A stretch of 29,203 bases of DNA from Gracilaria caudata. Lineage: Eukaryota; Rhodophyta; Florideophyceae; Gracilariales; Gracilariaceae. The DNA is taken from NCBI GenBank assembly GCA_030374735.1, contig JASCIV010000246.1, positions 1 to 29,203 of the forward strand, in the 5' to 3' direction. Made by a program: the position numbers and the translations under genes. Of this stretch, positions 9,760 to 18,684 are shown piece after piece. The notes under the pieces are model-generated. The model searched no databases. It was not told the origin of the DNA and saw only the letters and a list, made by a program, of their open reading frames with translations. Numbering within the stretch: position 1 is the first letter of the stretch; the number at the start of each line of letters is the position of its first letter.

Positions 9760-10374
9760 TCACCAGCGCTCGCAAACGCGTTGCACCTGCGCCTCGGCGC
9801 ACCACGGCACAAACGCGTTGAGCGTACAAAGGCGGCAGCACGCAAAGTGACACCCCGCAGACTGCTGCGCCGCGCGTGTGCGCGGCGCGCACACGCCCGA
9901 CGCGCCCGCCACGCCGTCGTCGCAGCGCTGCTGCAGCGACAGACAGTGACACGCCGCGGGCGCAAACGCGCGCGAGTGGATGCGTGTGCGATCGTAGTTG
10001 TCGGCGGTGGTGAGCGTGGCCAGCACGCTGGGCACGGGCGTGGCGCTCATTTCGAGCGACTCGGGGTCGGAGCTGGGCTCCACGGAGATGACGGGCTCGT
10101 CGGTGCTCAGCGTCTCGTCGCTGGCGTACGGCGTTTCGGTGGGTAGCATGTCTAACTGCTCATCGTCCGTGGCGACGCGCTGTGTGTGCGGCGTGGCGCG
10201 TAGCGTGGGCTGTGAGCGCAGCGCGGTGATATGCGCTTGCGGTGCGTGTCGGAACGGTGAAATGTGGACGACGAGCGAAGTGGTGGGTGCGTTTTGTGTC
10301 TCCAACGGAGTGCAGCTCGCAAGCGAACACAACCAAAGCATCATCAACAGTGCGCGCTGCGTACGCATCATCAT
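9760..10374 (-). CDS. Small secreted cysteine-rich protein
   Basis: 204 residues from the first of three consecutive ATG codons (10374, 10371, 10368). The N-terminus is a textbook signal peptide: MMMRTQ, a Leu/Met/Trp core, then LASC with likely cleavage near residue 20. The middle (~25-140) is Pro/Thr/Ser-rich and becomes acidic (TDDEQLDMLPTETPYASDE). The last ~64 residues hold ten cysteines in the order CxC, C, C, C, CC, C, C, C, ending VCERW, enough for five disulfides. I recognise no named fold. Upstream codons continue the frame to 10749 but are Pro/Ala/His-rich and follow intergenic composition, so the signal-peptide start is preferred. It is divergently placed from the acyltransferase gene. 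Secretion is well supported, function is not. Confidence 0.65.
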   Translation of the reverse strand: MMMRTQRALLMMLWLCSLASCTPLETQNAPTTSLVVHISPFRHAPQAHITALRSQPTLRATPHTQRVATDDEQLDMLPTETPYASDETLSTDEPVISVEPSSDPESLEMSATPVPSVLATLTTADNYDRTRIHSRAFAPAACHCLSLQQRCDDGVAGASGVCAPRTRAAQQSAGCHFACCRLCTLNAFVPWCAEAQVQRVCERW

Positions 10375-10695
10375 GCTTTTTTTTGCTGGAGAACGGGAAT
10401 GTGCGCGGTTGTTGAACCAATGCCACGCTTTGAGCCAGGGGGTTGCAGCTGCGGCGCGGGTTGGGGTTGCGCGCGGGTGCAAGTCGGGCCGCGCCGGACC
10501 GATGGCGCAGCCGTTTTGTACCGTTTGAACGCGCCGCGCGCATTGCGGGCGCGCTGGCGCGTGTGCGTGGCGTGCGTGCGGCGTGGAGGGGTGTGGGGGG
10601 TGCCTAACGCGCGTGTGTGTCATAGATGACGCGTTGTTTGTCACAAACATCATGTGTGTGCCACAGCTACGTGACGTGCTGCACGTGAGCGCAGC

Positions 10696-10724
10696 GAGCG
10701 GGCGAGCGGGCGAGCGGGCGAGCG
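10696..10724. repeat. 8-bp tandem repeat (GAGCGGGC)
   Basis: Three full copies of GAGCGGGC and a partial fourth, in the divergent spacer 90-115 bp before the acyltransferase ATG. It may be a promoter element or simple slippage. Confidence 0.7.
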
Positions 10725-10812
10725 CGCTGCTTGTTGCGCAGCGCAGCAAGCTTGGCAGCCTTCACTTTGGCTGCTTGTTGCTCGCACGCGCGGCGGTGCG
10801 GTGCGGTGCGTG

Positions 10813-12945
10813 ATGAAGTATCGCGCCGACGTCGATGTGCTGCGCGCGTTGGCGGTGAGTCTGGTGCTGGCGCATCACTACGGATGGCTCAGCGGCGGCT
10901 TTGTGGGCGTGGATGTGTTCTTCGTGTTGTCGGCGTATCTGATCTCATCGCTACTACGCGCGTCGCGCGCGCCGTCGCTGAGCACGTTTTATGTGCGCCG
11001 CGTAAGGCGGCTGTTCCCGGCGTTGTTTGTGACGCTGTGCGCGGCGTTGTTGCTGGCGTTTGCGCTGGAAGATGTGCCCACGCGCGACACCAGCCTGGGC
11101 GTGTTGAGCTCCATGTTCTCCGTGAGCAACTATTACTTTGCAAGTACGGTGGACTACTTTGCGCCGACGTACCCGAATCTGCTGCTGCACACGTGGTCGC
11201 TGTCCGTGGAGGAGCAGTTCTATCTGCTGTGGCCGCTTGTGTTCCGCGTGTTGCAGCGCCGTCCGGCCGCCATCTTGTTGCTTGGCGTGTTGTTGCTGCT
11301 CGTCACACAGCTGGCGCTCGCGCATTATCCGCGTCACGTGTTTTTCGGCGCGCCGTTCCGCGCGTTTGAATTCCTCGCGGGAGCCTACGCGTCGTTTCAT
11401 CATCACGGCGCCGCCGCCACCGCCGGCGCCGCCGCCACGCCGTCGCCGTCGCCGTCGCCGTCGCCGTGGCGCCTGCAGCTGCGCACCGAGCTGGGCTTCT
11501 CGCTGGGCTTGCTTGCCATTGTGTTGCCGTCGTGCCTCTATTCGGCGAGCACACCGTTCCCGGCGCTTACAGCGCTGCCGCCGGTGCTCGGCACCGTGGG
11601 CGTGTTGCTGAGCTCCTCCTCGCGGCTGGGCGCGCGTTTACAGCGCCGCGCGGTGCTGTATCTGGGGCGCATCTCGTACAGCGTGTATCTGCTGCATTGG
11701 CCGCTGCTGGTGGCGGCGCGCACGCTGCTGGCTGTGGAGCAGCTGTCCGCCATTCAAAGCGCGCTTGCGCTCGCGCTCACGCTGCTGTGCGCGTGCGCGC
11801 TGCACACCTTTGTGGAGACCCCGCTGCGATGCGCGTCGGATTCCACCACCGCGGCGGCGCTCACGCCGCACTGGCTGCTGCCGCCGGCGCTGCTGCTGGC
11901 GGCGGCGCTGTATGGCGTGCACTCATCGTCAGCTGCGCGCCTTTGTGAGTGCAACGGCTCTGCGTCCGCGTCGTTGTTAAGCGCCATCACCACGCACGCC
12001 GTGAGCGGCAGCGCGTCCAACGCGAGCGCATCGTCGCCGTTTGACGCGCGCAGCCTGGGCGCGCCGCGGTGGTCCACGTCGTCGCCGTACTCGCTGGTGA
12101 TCGGCGACAGTCACGCCAGCGTGCTGGCGCCGTTCTTCGCGTACCTGGGCGCGCGCTACCGCGCGCACGTGCAGCTGCGCGCGCTGCCGGCGTGCTCGCC
12201 GCTGTACGGCGTGCACAAGGTGCGCGTGTCCATCGGCGTCGGACAGAGCTCCGTGTCGCTGGCGCAGCTGCAGCAATGTGAACGTGCCGTGGACGAGTGG
12301 CGCGCGCACGTGAATGAGGCGGCGGTACGGCGCGTGTTTCTTGTGAGCCGCTGGAGCACCGCGTTGCAGCCGGGCGAGTACTTCTCGCGCGGCCCGTTGG
12401 CGGAGTACCGCTTTCGCGACGCGCATCATCATCACTCGCAAACACGCGTGCCGTCGCTGAATGAATCGCGCGCGCTGTTCGAGCGCGCGTTGAGACACAC
12501 TGTGCGCGAGATGCGCGCGCGCGGCAAGCAGGTGGTGATTGTGGGCGAGCCGCCCGATTTGGGACGCGGCACGTTCAACTGCAAGCGCTGGTTGCGCCGA
12601 CTGCGGCGCGCGGGCGGCGCGGCGTTCGAGCAGCAGCGCTGGACGGAGCGCGAGCAACCGGCGGCGTGCGTGGGCGCGCGACGCGCGCTGGTGATGGCGC
12701 GACTGCGCTACGTGAACGACGTGATTGGCGCGGTGGCAAACGAGACGGGCGCGCGCGCGCTGCTGCTGAGCGATTATCTGTGCGACAACGCGCGCTGGGA
12801 CGCGCGCTACTGCCGCGTGGTGAGCGGCGGCGGCGTGCTGTACCGCGACAGCGACCACGTGAGCGAGCTCGGCGCGGTGTACCTGGCCACGCGCTGGGAG
12901 AGCGACCGGCGCGGCTGGTTTCCGCGCGAGTGGACGCCGTCCTAA
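10813..12945 (+). CDS. Acyltransferase-3 / SGNH two-domain membrane O-acyltransferase
   Basis: 710 residues. Start chosen at the ATG at 10813 (MKYRADVDVLRALAV), which matches the family N-terminus; the frame upstream opens only at GTG. Residues 1-340 form an Acyl_transf_3 domain: RADVDVLRALAV, then LAHHYG with the conserved His, GGFVGVDVFFVLSAYLI, HTWSLSVEEQFYLLWPL (126-142), RISYSVYLLHWPLLV (286-300), and about ten hydrophobic segments. A Pro/Ser repeat interrupts a loop at ~209-218. From ~425 a SGNH-type esterase domain follows: VIGDSHASVL with Ser433 as probable nucleophile, and YRDSDHVS near the end giving the Asp679/His682 pair. Bacterial members (OatA/OafB type) move acyl groups from the cytoplasm onto peptidoglycan or O-antigen sugars outside. 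By analogy this one may acylate an exported polysaccharide. The bacterial-type architecture hints at ancient transfer, but base composition matches the neighbours. Confidence 0.88.
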   Translation: MKYRADVDVLRALAVSLVLAHHYGWLSGGFVGVDVFFVLSAYLISSLLRASRAPSLSTFYVRRVRRLFPALFVTLCAALLLAFALEDVPTRDTSLGVLSSMFSVSNYYFASTVDYFAPTYPNLLLHTWSLSVEEQFYLLWPLVFRVLQRRPAAILLLGVLLLLVTQLALAHYPRHVFFGAPFRAFEFLAGAYASFHHHGAAATAGAAATPSPSPSPSPWRLQLRTELGFSLGLLAIVLPSCLYSASTPFPALTALPPVLGTVGVLLSSSSRLGARLQRRAVLYLGRISYSVYLLHWPLLVAARTLLAVEQLSAIQSALALALTLLCACALHTFVETPLRCASDSTTAAALTPHWLLPPALLLAAALYGVHSSSAARLCECNGSASASLLSAITTHAVSGSASNASASSPFDARSLGAPRWSTSSPYSLVIGDSHASVLAPFFAYLGARYRAHVQLRALPACSPLYGVHKVRVSIGVGQSSVSLAQLQQCERAVDEWRAHVNEAAVRRVFLVSRWSTALQPGEYFSRGPLAEYRFRDAHHHHSQTRVPSLNESRALFERALRHTVREMRARGKQVVIVGEPPDLGRGTFNCKRWLRRLRRAGGAAFEQQRWTEREQPAACVGARRALVMARLRYVNDVIGAVANETGARALLLSDYLCDNARWDARYCRVVSGGGVLYRDSDHVSELGAVYLATRWESDRRGWFPREWTPS

Positions 12946-13228
12946 ATATAGCACATGGGGGCCGCAACTGCTCGGCTGCAACTCTGCATCTCCCTCCCTT
13001 TTGGTAGCTACTACCCTTGTACGTTTACAGCGCGCGCAAACGGTCGCCACAACAGTTGGACCGACGGCGCGAGCTCCATAGTTAGAAGCAAACCTGCCCC
13101 AGCGCAGCAGGCGGCGCGCGCGGCTCTGCGTTGCGCGCGGCTCTGCGCGCGCAACGCGGCGCAGTAAAGGGTTCGTGTGTGCGTCAGTACTTGACAGAGC
13201 AAGGCGCGCACGGCTGGCGCTCGGCACG

Positions 13229-13303
13229 ATGCGCGCCACCAGCGCGCGAGCGTTTGTCGAGCAGCAGCAGCAGCAGCAGCAGCAACATGTTCGACGTGAA
13301 TGA
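13229..13303 (+). promoter_or_regulatory. Overlapping upstream ORF with poly-Gln (possible translational control)
   Basis: An ATG at 13229 begins a 24-codon frame that reads seven CAG and one CAA as Gln and stops at 13303, past the start codon (13287) of the Sel1 protein in another frame. If the ATG lies on the mRNA, scanning ribosomes would meet it first and initiation at 13287 would be reduced. The transcript start is unknown. Confidence 0.35.
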
Positions 13304-14411
13304 CGTGAACGACGACGAGCTGCAGCGGCGCGCAGAGGCGCAGCGGCAGCAAGAGGCGCAGCAACTGCTGCTGCTGCCCGCCATGGTGAGCGGCCACGAG
13401 AGCAAGATGCGCCGCGCGCTGCACGCGCTGCACAGCGGCGAGCTGGCGCGCGCGCGCGAGGCGGCCAAGCTGCTGGACGACGCGGTGGGCATCCACGAGC
13501 ACGCCGGCGGCGTGCGCGGCTACACGGTGTGGAGCGCGGTCGGGCTGCGCTCGCTGCCGGCGTACCTGGTGCGCCCCGTGGAGTACGAGCGCGTGGCGCG
13601 ACGACTGAACGCGTCCGAAATGGAGGTGGCGCTGGTGGTGCGCGCGGAACGCCGACAGACGTGGTACTACGGCGACGTGGCCGACACGGAGGCGGGCGGC
13701 GAGTACGCCATGCGCGCCGCGCTCAGCGGCGTGCGCTTCGCGCAGCGCGTGCTGCAGTGGCTGGACGGCGCGCGCGCGCGCGGCATCTCGGCGGCGGCGG
13801 GCGCGGCGCGCAGCGAGTACGTGCGCGCCATCGAGGCGCGCGAGCGCGAGCGCGCGGTGGAGCTGGGCACCATGTTGATGGGCGCGGAGCTGCGCGGCGG
13901 CGCGCGCCCGGACGCCACCATGCTGGTGCGCATGGACAGCACGGAGCGGCGCGCGTGCGCGGCAAACAACATCGGCTTCCTGCTGCGCGCGGGCGGCGCG
14001 ACGCTGGCGGCGGACGCGGCGGAGGCGGAGCAGTACTACAAGCTGGCGGTGGGCTGGGGCTCGGCGTGCGCCGCCAGCAATCTCGGCCAACTGTACGCGG
14101 TGGGCGCGCGCGATGTTCCGCGAGACGGCGCGCGCGCACGCGCGCTGCTGCAGCTGGCGCTGGCGCGGGGGGAGCGCTCGCACGCGCCGCGCAACTTGGC
14201 GCTGCTGCTGTGGCGCGGCGCGGCGGGCGTGAGTCGCGACGTGAACGCGGCGGCGTCGCTGCTGCTGCTGGGCGTGCGCGAGGGCGACGCGTCGGCGCGC
14301 GCGCGCTGCGCGCGCTCGCTGCGCGCGTTGCGCCGCACGTGGCGCTTCGCGTGGGGCGCTCCCAAGCGCCTGCGCGCACAGGTGGACGCCACGCTGCGCG
14401 CGCTGCCGTGA
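13287..14411 (+). CDS. Sel1-repeat protein, kinase-less paralogue of the next gene
   Basis: 374 residues from the ATG at 13287 (MFDVNDVNDDEL). The frame stays open upstream through a poly-Ser run (AGC repeats) but without an ATG. Residues ~225-345 contain three or four Sel1-like helical repeats: CAANNIGFLLRAG, QYYKLAVGWGSACAASNLGQ, then NLALLLWRGAAGV. Sel1 repeats are alpha-alpha scaffolds related to TPRs that hold protein partners. Segments KLLDDAVGIHEHA (61-73) and LVRPVEYERVARRL (94-107) match LLDKAVGIKSVHA and VVRRVEWEAAAHYL in the downstream protein in the same order. The last repeats also align (RNLALLLWRGAAGV against RNLAELLWEGAAGV). It ends 305 bp before the next start, on the same strand. 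Very high GC gives long meaningless frames on the other strand. Confidence 0.8.
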   Translation: MFDVNDVNDDELQRRAEAQRQQEAQQLLLLPAMVSGHESKMRRALHALHSGELARAREAAKLLDDAVGIHEHAGGVRGYTVWSAVGLRSLPAYLVRPVEYERVARRLNASEMEVALVVRAERRQTWYYGDVADTEAGGEYAMRAALSGVRFAQRVLQWLDGARARGISAAAGAARSEYVRAIEARERERAVELGTMLMGAELRGGARPDATMLVRMDSTERRACAANNIGFLLRAGGATLAADAAEAEQYYKLAVGWGSACAASNLGQLYAVGARDVPRDGARARALLQLALARGERSHAPRNLALLLWRGAAGVSRDVNAAASLLLLGVREGDASARARCARSLRALRRTWRFAWGAPKRLRAQVDATLRALP

Positions 14412-14716
14412 GCGCCCTCAGAAAAGGGCGCGCGCTGTCAGCCGTGGCGCCGCTGTCAGCGCGCGCGCGCCCCTTTTTTGGTTCTTTTTTTTTTTTTTTG
14501 GCAGCGGCGCTTTTTTTGGCGCCGCAGCTGCGCTTTTTGCGGCGCGCTCATCTCGGCGCGCGCGCGCGTGTGGCGCAGCGGCAACCGTGCGAGTTCGGCG
14601 AGAAAAGGGCACGGAAGCGCAGGGGGGCAGCGAGCGCCAGTTGAGAGCGCCACGGAGAAGTAACAGAGCGAGAGAGGAACAGAGAGAGAGAGAGAGAGCG
14701 CGCGCGACAAAGCGTC

Positions 14717-17700
14717 ATGGAGCCGTCTTTGATGCTGCAGTCGTGCACGCCGTCGCCGTCGCTGCGAGTGTTGGTGGCCGCCGTCGCCGATGCGTTGCGT
14801 CCATGGCTTCCGCAGCTGTGCGCGCCAAAGTCCGCGCCGCCGTCTTCGTCGTCGCCGCCGCCGCCGCGCACGCCCAAGGCGCTGCGCGTGTTGCACGCCG
14901 CGCTCACTCGTTTGATGGGCGCGCTGTACGCGTCCGACGCGCCCTTCTTCGAGCCGGCGGCGCGACGTGACGTCGCGGCCGCGCTCGCCGAGCTGCGCGA
15001 GATCGCGCTGCGCGCGCGACACCGCCGCGCGCCGCGCCCGCGCATCCGCGTGGACCGCGCCAGCCGCGCGTACGGCGCGAATAGGACGTCGCCGTTGCCG
15101 CCGCCGCTGCTGCCGCCGGAGAGACGGCGCGTGGCGTGTGTGGCCAACCGCATTGACACGCTGGTGCAGATCGCGCTGTGGAAACGACGCGCCGCGCTGG
15201 CGCGCTCGCCGCCGCCGCCGTCGCAGCAGCAGCGCGCCGCGCTGCGCGCGCCGCGCGCGCATAGAACGAGGTCGCCGCCGGCGGTGGCGGCGTCGAGAAG
15301 CGCGGAGTTGCAGCGTCGACCGTGGTACTTCTCGCTGGTGCAGAGCCCCATCACGCCGCTGCGCTCGCGCAACTTGCTGGCGGCGCGCGACGGAGAGTCC
15401 ACGCTGGCCATGTGGCGCGCGCGCCGCGTGTCGGTGCGACTGATGCGTTCGGGCTACGCGCGCTTCCTGCGCGAGGCGGACTACCGCTACGCGCTGGGAC
15501 AGAGCGCGCACATCCCCGCGCTGTGCGGCGCGCACTGGGAGGCGGCCGCGTCGTCGTCGTCGTCGTCGTCGTCGCCGCGCGGCGGCGGCGGCGGCGGAGG
15601 CGGAGGCGGAGGCGGCGGAGGAGGCGGCGGCAACAACAACAACAACAACAACTGCGTGGGGTACATTGTGATGCGCGTGTGCAGCGGCTCGTCGCTGGAC
15701 CACCTGGTGCGCCAGTGCAAAATCCCAGACACCGTCACGCACCTGCGCGTGCTGCAGCGCGTGGTGGCTGCATTGTTGTTTGCGCAGCGCGTGCATCCGT
15801 CCATCACCCACCAGGACCTGCACCCGGGCAATGTGTTGCTCACGCCGCCGCCGCCGCCGTCGTCCTCGTCGCCGCCGTCGTCGCCGCGCACGTCGGCGCA
15901 GCTGTCCGTGGTGCGAGCCGCGTCGCTGCCGCAGTCGCACGCCGCCGCAAAGCGCTCGCTCGCCGCGCAGACGTACATCCCCACCTCCAACGTCACCACG
16001 CGCTCGTCGCCGTCCAACCACAGCGATCTGCACGCCGCGCCCGCCGCCACTGCCGCCGACGCCGCCGCATGCATCTCCGACAACGTGCCGTCGTTCTGCT
16101 CGTCCACCTCCGCCGACTCCGCGTCGCACACGCATCCGTTCGTGCCGTACGCCGTGCATGTGGTCGACTTTCCGCACGCGCACGAGGCGCACGGCATGCG
16201 CGCCGAGTGCTCGTGGCGCGCCAACGCCATGCTGTCCGGCTACTGCGCGCCCGAGAAGGTCACGCCCTCCATGTGGAGCGCCGTGGCGCACCACGTGCAC
16301 AACCCCAACCGTCGCGAGCACGAGCGCGAGCGCCGCATCATGCCCTCCGCCTCCTCGCCGCCGTCCGCCGCAGCCGCAGCCGCAGCCGCAGCCGCCGCCG
16401 CCACCAATGGCCGCCACAGCCCGCGACCGCAGACGCCCAACATTGGCGCAGTCGCGCGCCGTCGCAGCAGCAGTAATATCGCCGCCAACGCCGTCATTGC
16501 CATGCCGCCCTCGCGCTCCAACTCGGGCTCGCAGCGCCAGCAGTTTGACAACGAGACGTATGCGCTGTTCGGCGACGACCACCTCAACCCGGAGCTCAAC
16601 GCCGCGCAGCACGCGCACCACAGCGCGCTCATGCACGTGGGCTCGCCCACCCCGCTGCACTCCGCCGCCCATCTGCTGCCCAACGGCGCCGTGGCGCAGC
16701 GCCTCACCGCCGCGCAGAGCGTCGTGGAACAGTCGCTGCGCACCGCGCAGCATGCCATTGATAACAATGCCAAGAACGTGGTGCATCGCCGCCGCCGCCT
16801 GCCCACCTTCTCCAGTGACGACTTTGTCGGCCTCACGCGCCGCCGCCGCTCGTCGGACCTGTCGCATCTGCAGTCGGACATTTTGCCCTCGGAGAACAAG
16901 GGTCTCACCAAGATTGACGTGTGGAGCGTCGGCTGGATCATGTACTATATGGCCACCGGGAGACACCCGCCCACCGATGCGTGGGCGCGCACCAACATTG
17001 CCGACGAGCTGGATTGGAGCGCCGTGCCGCTGGAATGCAGGCCTATTATTCGCATGTGCATTCAGACCGATAAGGAGAGGCGCGCGTCGTTGCGCGAGGT
17101 GAAGAGGAAGATCGATTCTACGCTGCAGGCGCTCATGTTTGCCAAGGGGCTGGCGCTGTTGGACAGCGAGAAGAGCGCCGCTTTTATGCTGCTGGACAAG
17201 GCGGTGGGTATCAAATCCGTGCACGCCGCCTCACACACATCCTCCTCTGTTACCGCCATGAAGCCGCCCATCTCGCCCACCTCTGTTGCCGCGGCGTTTG
17301 GGGGCGACGACAATGAACCGGGCACCTTTGTTCGCGACGCGGAACTGCAGCCGCTGGCTGATCTCGACGACGCAGCGGTGGGTGATGATGATGTTGATGA
17401 TGATGTTGATGATGGGGAGGAAGGGGAGGAGCAGAGGCACCACAAAGTGCTTGGGCTCAACGACAAGACGCGAGTTGCTCTTGCGGCTCTGCCTTTGTGC
17501 GTAGTCAGAAGGGTGGAATGGGAGGCTGCGGCGCACTACTTGCGTCGCTCCGATGAGGAGATCAGGGCGCTGCGCAGCGCGCTCATGACCGAAAAGTGGA
17601 ACAAGAACGACGTGAGGAATGGAGCCGCGGCTATTGACTACCTGAAAAAGCGCAGCCTCGAGAGGGTGTCCTCCGCGCAGAGTGCGCTCGGCTGGGTGTA

Positions 17701-18364
17701 TCGTTGGGGCGCTGGGGGCAGCCTCAAGAACGTGTCAGCGGCGATGCGCGAATGGGAAAAGGCGGTCGCTGCCTCGGGCGACCCGGAGGCGTGCAATGGG
17801 CTGGGGCTGTTGTATCACCATGGCCGAAACGATGTCGGCGTGGATGGGGAAAGGGCTCGCTACTACTACCAGATTGCAGTGGATCAGGGATATCCGCCTG
17901 CTGCAGTGAACCTGGGAGTGATGCTTCACGACGGCGCCGCCGGTCTCGAGCCGGACGGCGTTGCGGCGCGGGGTCTGTATGAAATTGCGTCGCGACATGG
18001 CGACGCAATTGCCGCAAACAATTTGGGTCTGCTGCTTCGGCATGGTGCTCCGGGCGTGGAGATTGACGCTCCTGCCGCCGTTCGCGCGTACGAGCTGGCA
18101 ATTGAAAGACAGGAGCGTCATCATGCGTGCAGGAATTTGGCCGAGCTGTTGTGGGAAGGCGCCGCGGGAGTTGCTCCGGCGCGTGCCAATGCGGTGGAAT
18201 ACTTTGCGATGGCCATTTCAAGAGGGGACGCGGGATCGAAGAAGGCGGCGTGTAGCGCGCTGAGACAGCTGCTACAAACGTCCCTCAAGAATAGGGAACA
18301 CATTTCAAATGCACTCATCGACAAGTGCAGTCGGTTACTTGGCGAAGGACGCGGTGGAAACTGA
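14717..18364 (+). CDS. Divergent protein-kinase-like domain with C-terminal Sel1 repeats
   Basis: 1215 residues from the ATG at 14717, just after a GA-repeat leader. Kinase-like features: VSVRLM (238-243), where Arg241 stands at the usual VAIK Lys; THQDLHPGNVLL (364-375), an HxD catalytic loop with Asp367 and Asn372 kept; VVDFP (482-486) in place of DFG; GYCAPEK (508-514) as APE; and DVWSVGWIMYYMATGRHPP (from 734), the normal helix-F motif. Low-complexity insertions split the domain: Ser8, Gly17 and Asn7 runs at ~280-312, about 110 residues between HxD and DFP, and about 220 residues between APE and DVW (Ala/Ser/His-rich). The C-terminus (~985-1175) has at least five Sel1-like repeats, such as EACNGLGLLYHHG and AANNLGLLLRHGAPGV. 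With Lys and DFG Gly altered it may be a pseudokinase or an atypical kinase. Partners are unknown. No intron is needed. Confidence 0.85.
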   Translation: MEPSLMLQSCTPSPSLRVLVAAVADALRPWLPQLCAPKSAPPSSSSPPPPRTPKALRVLHAALTRLMGALYASDAPFFEPAARRDVAAALAELREIALRARHRRAPRPRIRVDRASRAYGANRTSPLPPPLLPPERRRVACVANRIDTLVQIALWKRRAALARSPPPPSQQQRAALRAPRAHRTRSPPAVAASRSAELQRRPWYFSLVQSPITPLRSRNLLAARDGESTLAMWRARRVSVRLMRSGYARFLREADYRYALGQSAHIPALCGAHWEAAASSSSSSSSPRGGGGGGGGGGGGGGGGGNNNNNNNCVGYIVMRVCSGSSLDHLVRQCKIPDTVTHLRVLQRVVAALLFAQRVHPSITHQDLHPGNVLLTPPPPPSSSSPPSSPRTSAQLSVVRAASLPQSHAAAKRSLAAQTYIPTSNVTTRSSPSNHSDLHAAPAATAADAAACISDNVPSFCSSTSADSASHTHPFVPYAVHVVDFPHAHEAHGMRAECSWRANAMLSGYCAPEKVTPSMWSAVAHHVHNPNRREHERERRIMPSASSPPSAAAAAAAAAAAATNGRHSPRPQTPNIGAVARRRSSSNIAANAVIAMPPSRSNSGSQRQQFDNETYALFGDDHLNPELNAAQHAHHSALMHVGSPTPLHSAAHLLPNGAVAQRLTAAQSVVEQSLRTAQHAIDNNAKNVVHRRRRLPTFSSDDFVGLTRRRRSSDLSHLQSDILPSENKGLTKIDVWSVGWIMYYMATGRHPPTDAWARTNIADELDWSAVPLECRPIIRMCIQTDKERRASLREVKRKIDSTLQALMFAKGLALLDSEKSAAFMLLDKAVGIKSVHAASHTSSSVTAMKPPISPTSVAAAFGGDDNEPGTFVRDAELQPLADLDDAAVGDDDVDDDVDDGEEGEEQRHHKVLGLNDKTRVALAALPLCVVRRVEWEAAAHYLRRSDEEIRALRSALMTEKWNKNDVRNGAAAIDYLKKRSLERVSSAQSALGWVYRWGAGGSLKNVSAAMREWEKAVAASGDPEACNGLGLLYHHGRNDVGVDGERARYYYQIAVDQGYPPAAVNLGVMLHDGAAGLEPDGVAARGLYEIASRHGDAIAANNLGLLLRHGAPGVEIDAPAAVRAYELAIERQERHHACRNLAELLWEGAAGVAPARANAVEYFAMAISRGDAGSKKAACSALRQLLQTSLKNREHISNALIDKCSRLLGEGRGGN

Positions 18365-18684
18365 CCTTTTTGTCTTGTACACGTACTGGTTCAGGTTTCG
18401 ACACCCCGTTCACGATGTTGCTCTTATTATTAGTCTCTTTTGAAGGCGTGTGTTTGGAAGCAATACTATATATGCCTCATGTACAGCACCAACATACATA
18501 ACAAATGATATGGCGACTGCTACCAAACGGTGGTAGCAGCGCTCTATCTTCACACAGCTAGCGTTGCTCGCGATAGCAATTCTTTTTTTTCCGATGTTAA
18601 ACCGCGACGCGGATTTGTGTACAGGAAAGTGTTCCTTACCATCAAACAGTTAAAGGTCCCTTTCGTAGAAGGCAGCTCTCATTT

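Noticed and set aside
11977..13239. 420-codon minus-strand frame antisense to the acyltransferase
   Set aside because: A composition shadow. The SGNH motifs on the plus strand define the real gene.
13011..14183. 390-codon minus-strand frame antisense to the Sel1 protein
   Set aside because: Low-complexity Arg/Ala/His product; a shadow of the Sel1-repeat gene.
13529..14644. 371-codon plus-strand frame overlapping the Sel1 protein
   Set aside because: Gly/Ala/Arg-rich alternative frame of the same GC-rich DNA with no motif.
14456..17224. 922-codon minus-strand open frame antisense to the kinase/Sel1 gene
   Set aside because: It is Arg/His/Gly/Ala-rich without domains, as expected from the reverse frame of very GC-rich coding DNA. 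The plus strand carries clear kinase and Sel1 motifs.
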